Source: Pontibacter pamirensis (lineage in GTDB: Bacteria > Bacteroidota > Bacteroidia > Cytophagales > Hymenobacteraceae). Taken from it: a stretch of 64,000 nt of DNA. The notes beneath the pieces were generated by a model. It saw nothing but the letters and a program-made list of their open reading frames with translations, searched no databases and was not told the DNA's origin. The DNA lies in NCBI RefSeq assembly GCF_010015475.1, contig NZ_SSNI01000001.1, positions 62,001 to 126,000 of the forward strand, given 5' to 3'. The translations under genes and the position numbers were made by a program. Of this stretch, positions 61,620 through 64,000 are shown piece after piece (position 1 is the stretch's first letter; the number at the start of each line of letters is the position of its first letter).

Positions 61620-62012
61620 CTATTCCGTCAGGTACAGGTCTCCTTCAAAACCATGCGCGCGCTGGTTTTTAAAGCGGGTGATGTCTGCCTGCATGTTATC
61701 GTATATCTCCTGCACTTCTTCATACTCCTGCGCCAAGGGCTTAATGTGTTCGCTCAGCAGCTTGGCGGCCAATGGGTAGAATTTAGCGTCATCGGTGTTC
61801 TTGATATTCACTTTAAAGGAGCTAACGGCACTCTCCAGCTTCTTCATGGCTGCAGGATACTTGCCTTTGAACTCCTGAATGGTGTCACGAAGTTTCTCCC
61901 GTATCATCAGGTACAAGTCTTCCTCAAAAGTCATTCCGAAGTCATCATCCTCATCCTCGTCATCAAAATCGCTGTTAGCGAAGTCGTCGTCGTAGTCAAA
62001 ATCTTCTCTCAT
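61620..62012 (-). CDS. hypothetical acidic protein, 130 aa
   Basis: The first 30 residues are Asp/Glu-rich (MREDFDYDDDFANSDFDDED), the remainder forms two or three long helices (LYLMIREKLRDTIQEFKGKYPAAMKKLESAVSSFKV ... HIKPLAQEYEEVQEIYDNMQADITRFKNQ). I do not recognise it. Charge layout suggests a partner of nucleic-acid-binding or ribosomal proteins, which is only inference. Terminator follows at 61570-61602. Confidence 0.75.
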   Translation of the reverse strand: MREDFDYDDDFANSDFDDEDEDDDFGMTFEEDLYLMIREKLRDTIQEFKGKYPAAMKKLESAVSSFKVNIKNTDDAKFYPLAAKLLSEHIKPLAQEYEEVQEIYDNMQADITRFKNQRAHGFEGDLYLTE

Positions 62013-62329
62013 GGCTGATAATAAGGTTCTATTTTAATTTAGGTTACGGGTTAAATTTCTCTTTGTGTCAACTTACTGTAATTTTCCCGAAAGACAGGAA
62101 AAGGCGTTTTTGATGCCCAGGCACAGACGAAACCCATCACAGTTGCATAATTAGTGTTTCGCTTTCTCTTTTGCAACAGCTTGCCGCTCTCTTTTAAGCT
62201 TACTTTCTGTTTTTGAGGAAGCGGCCTGATTTATTCTATCAATGTATGAAATATGGTGTTGAACGTGCCTGGTAACAAGAGAGGCCACTGCTGCTGCAGT
62301 GGCCTCTCTTGTTACTTTTTTAACCTGGG
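62013..62329. other. gene-free stretch with perfect hairpin (62272-62315)
   Basis: The hairpin has 20 bp arms (GTAACAAGAGAGGCCACTGC and complement) and a 4 nt loop. The T-run is on the plus strand only. A leftward open frame through the hairpin to 62151 has no Met. Confidence 0.65.
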
Positions 62330-63445
62330 TTAAGCAAACTTCCGGTCTATCAGGCGCAGTAGCTTGTTTACGTGCTCCTGTTTTTTGCTCCAGTCATACT
62401 TGCTGGCAAGGTCTTGTGATACATGGCGCTTTGCTGCCTCCGGGTCATTGTATTCATCCAGTGCCTTAATGGTATGATAGTAGGTCATGTTGTCGCCACT
62501 GAAGAGCTCATTAATAAAGCTAAAGCGCTGGTTAATAGAGATGGAGTTCTTCAGCGACTCAATTTTCTGGTTGCTGTGCGAGTCGGCCAGTGAGGCAGCA
62601 GGCGCTTTCCGGAAGTTATCGTTCAGCGTGGGGCGTGCGTTCTTTGGTGCCTCTTCTTCTATATCTTCGTCCACCTGTGGGCGGTAGGCAGGGCGTGCCG
62701 CCGGAACTGCAGGGGCCGATGCCTCCCGCTGTGCCGTATGGATAGGCGACACAATTTCCCGTTCACGCGTTGGAGCGGGCGGAGTAGGTTTTGGTATCGG
62801 AGTAGCCGCCACAACCGGGGCCGGCTGCCCTGTCACCTCCTGCTCAGAGATAGGCAGCAAACTGCTGAATTGCTGTACCAGCTCACTCAGGGGCGTGCGC
62901 TTGCCCTGGTTTGCTTTCACGTACAGCTGAAAACGGCTCAGGATATACTCCCGGTCACGGCTGCTGGAAGAAAGTGTGTCAACAAAGCCGGCAAAAAGTG
63001 GCTTATCAATATCAATGTACTTCAAGTTCTCCTGCAGCTTGGGCAGTGCAATTTCTTCCTGTATGCGCAGGAACTTCTCCTCGAAAGTTGTTACAGGGGC
63101 CAGCACAACCAGAAACGTGTCATAGATAGCCTTCTGCAGCAGCGGTTCAAAAGCATTGCGCTTCATCAGGATTTTGCGCGAGAGCACGTTCATAAAATTC
63201 AGCAGCGCCTCTTTTACGTCCTCATGCTCATAGTCGAAGTAGGGGCTGCGCAGGTTGGCCATCTCCTGGTGCCACTTCAGCAGCAGTTCTTTTATCACAA
63301 ACAGGTTTACCTGCTTTATCGGCGTAAAACCAAGCAGCTGAGGGCCATTCAGGGTATCGTAGGTGGCGAAGTGACGGTCGCAAAGCAGATTTGCCAGCTG
63401 TTTGCTGTAACGCTCTATGTGTAATTGATTATATTTGTCTTCCAT
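62330..63445 (-). CDS. conserved-looking protein of unknown function, 371 aa
   Basis: An N-terminal helical domain (about 1-180, QLANLLCDRHFATYDTLNGPQLLGF ... YVKANQGKRTPLSELVQQF) is joined by a Pro/Ala/Arg-rich linker (about 195-265) to a C-terminal helical domain (SINQRFSFINELFSGDNMTYYHTIKALDEYNDPEAAKRHVSQDLASKYDW, ~300-371). No signal peptide or membrane helix. I do not recognise it; the C-terminal motif resembles a short domain seen in Bacteroidota chromosomal proteins of unknown role. Start at MEDKYNQLHI, since the 67 codons before overlap the divergent ferredoxin gene. Confidence 0.82.
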   Translation of the reverse strand: MEDKYNQLHIERYSKQLANLLCDRHFATYDTLNGPQLLGFTPIKQVNLFVIKELLLKWHQEMANLRSPYFDYEHEDVKEALLNFMNVLSRKILMKRNAFEPLLQKAIYDTFLVVLAPVTTFEEKFLRIQEEIALPKLQENLKYIDIDKPLFAGFVDTLSSSSRDREYILSRFQLYVKANQGKRTPLSELVQQFSSLLPISEQEVTGQPAPVVAATPIPKPTPPAPTREREIVSPIHTAQREASAPAVPAARPAYRPQVDEDIEEEAPKNARPTLNDNFRKAPAASLADSHSNQKIESLKNSISINQRFSFINELFSGDNMTYYHTIKALDEYNDPEAAKRHVSQDLASKYDWSKKQEHVNKLLRLIDRKFA

Positions 63446-63478
63446 GGGGTATACTTTCTTCTGTAAAGTTATAAAATT

Positions 63479-63799
63479 ATGCTGAAGTTGACGGTGCAAA
63501 ACCTCGCGCAGCTTGAAGTAAAAGTTGCACCGGGGCAAACGCTGCTGCAGGCCCTGCAGGCCCAGGGCAACGACTGGATGCACGCCTGCGGAGGCAAAGG
63601 CCGCTGTACCACCTGCCGCATTATTGTGCTGCAGGGGCTGGAGCATTTCGGACCGCTGACGGAGGCTGAAACCCGCTACCGCAACCGAGGCCGCCTGCAG
63701 GAGAACGAACGGCTGACCTGCCAGTGTACATTAGAAAGCGGCGATGCCACCGGAAAAGTGCCCGAGCAGACGAAATTGCCACACCTCTTGTATAGTTAG
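63479..63799 (+). CDS. 2Fe-2S ferredoxin
   Basis: A 106-residue plant-type ferredoxin with the ligand pattern CGGKGRCTTC (three Cys: about 37, 43, 46) and a fourth Cys in LTCQCTLES (about 80). A basic N-terminal beta sheet precedes it. Acts as a small electron carrier; partner unknown. It is divergent from the 371 aa gene with a 33 bp gap. Confidence 0.9.
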   Translation: MLKLTVQNLAQLEVKVAPGQTLLQALQAQGNDWMHACGGKGRCTTCRIIVLQGLEHFGPLTEAETRYRNRGRLQENERLTCQCTLESGDATGKVPEQTKLPHLLYS

Positions 63800-63959
63800 A
63801 AAGTTATTATAAGTTAGAAAGTTAGAGAGTGAAAGAACAACAATTCAACCATCAAACAATTTAACCATTCAACAATAAATCACCGTTTCAGCACGGAAAG
63901 CCATCAGCACATTGACACATTAAAAAATTAGCACATTATAATTACCACATTAGCAGACA
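63800..63959. repeat. AT-rich short repeats
   Basis: AGTTAGAAAGTTAGAGAGT (63812-63830), CAATTTAACCATTCAACAAT (63857-63876), and ATTAGCACATT/ATTACCACATTAGC units toward the end. Shares words with 33638-33660, 37637-37710 and 40544-40567. Confidence 0.65.
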
Positions 63960-64000
63960 ATGTTTATTGAACCACGCGTAGGCAACGGTAACCACGCTAC
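63960..64000 (+). CDS. start of an unidentified gene
   Basis: ATG at 63960 opens a frame reading MFIEPRVGNGNHA to the window's edge. Too short to identify. The start follows the AT-rich repeats, as genes in this genome often do. Confidence 0.35.
   Translation, partial: MFIEPRVGNGNHA

Noticed and set aside
62151-62350. Leftward open frame with protein-like, Lys/Arg-rich end (RQAVAKEKAKH)
   Set aside because: No Met start, and it runs through a perfect palindrome; probably accidental. It could be a remnant, so it is noted.
1-64000. CRISPR arrays, rRNA genes, restriction-modification or toxin-antitoxin systems
   Set aside because: No regularly spaced repeats, rRNA sequence or recognisable proteins of these kinds were seen.

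Overview
The window looks like a chromosomal segment of a Bacteroidota bacterium of the order Cytophagales, probably near Pontibacter/Hymenobacter (Hymenobacteraceae). The evidence is TonB-dependent receptors with carboxypeptidase-regulatory domains, an alkaline phosphatase ending in a type IX secretion (T9SS) sorting domain, promoters of the -33 TTG / -7 TAnnTTTG type, the mreBCD-PBP2-rodA order, and many short AT-rich intergenic repeats. This placement comes from gene content only.

Layout. 1-11 kb: a truncated S9-type peptidase, an M19 dipeptidase, two outer-membrane beta-barrel proteins, a TrmH-type RNA methyltransferase and mutS. 11.1-17.4 kb: tRNA-Gly and tRNA-Leu, the latter holding a ~5.9 kb AT-rich integrated element with a tyrosine integrase, an excisionase-like HTH protein, a filamentous-phage gene II/X-type replication initiator and three proteins I cannot identify. 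17.4-20.2 kb: a small lipoprotein, a decayed IS982-family transposase and sparse sequence. 20.2-25.8 kb: the cell-elongation operon mreB-mreC-mreD-mrdA-rodA. 26-34.9 kb: purH, purN, menB, a Rlu-type pseudouridine synthase, a DUF4442 protein, a Fur-family regulator, a UbiA prenyltransferase, a cold-shock protein, a KdsC-like phosphatase, iscX, an Isc-type ferredoxin and a DUF2520 protein. 35-40 kb: cytochrome c maturation ccmB-C-D-E-F, with a CxxxY-type CcmE.

40.5-59 kb is a phosphate-acquisition island: phoU, pstB, pstA, pstC, pstS, an OprO/P-like porin, a TonB-dependent receptor paired with a beta-helix lipoprotein, an LRR protein, a T9SS-exported PhoX-type phosphatase, a MauG-like dihaem peroxidase with a helical N-terminal extension, and a PhoD-type phosphatase. 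Four promoters here (porin, receptor, PhoX, peroxidase) share one architecture: heptamers of the form nnTAAnn repeated every 11 bp, ending exactly 9 nt before a -7 hexamer/octamer of the TTTG type. The pstS promoter carries two such heptamers in nearly the same register. I read this as the Pho box of this lineage; it predicts that phosphatases outside the cell release phosphate, the porin and receptor carry substrates across the outer membrane, and PstSCAB imports phosphate. Two ~180-200 bp structured repeats in opposite orientation bracket the phoU-to-beta-helix block.

59-64 kb: an orphan MoxR ATPase, several lineage-specific proteins, a second 2Fe-2S ferredoxin, and the first codons of a gene that leaves the window.
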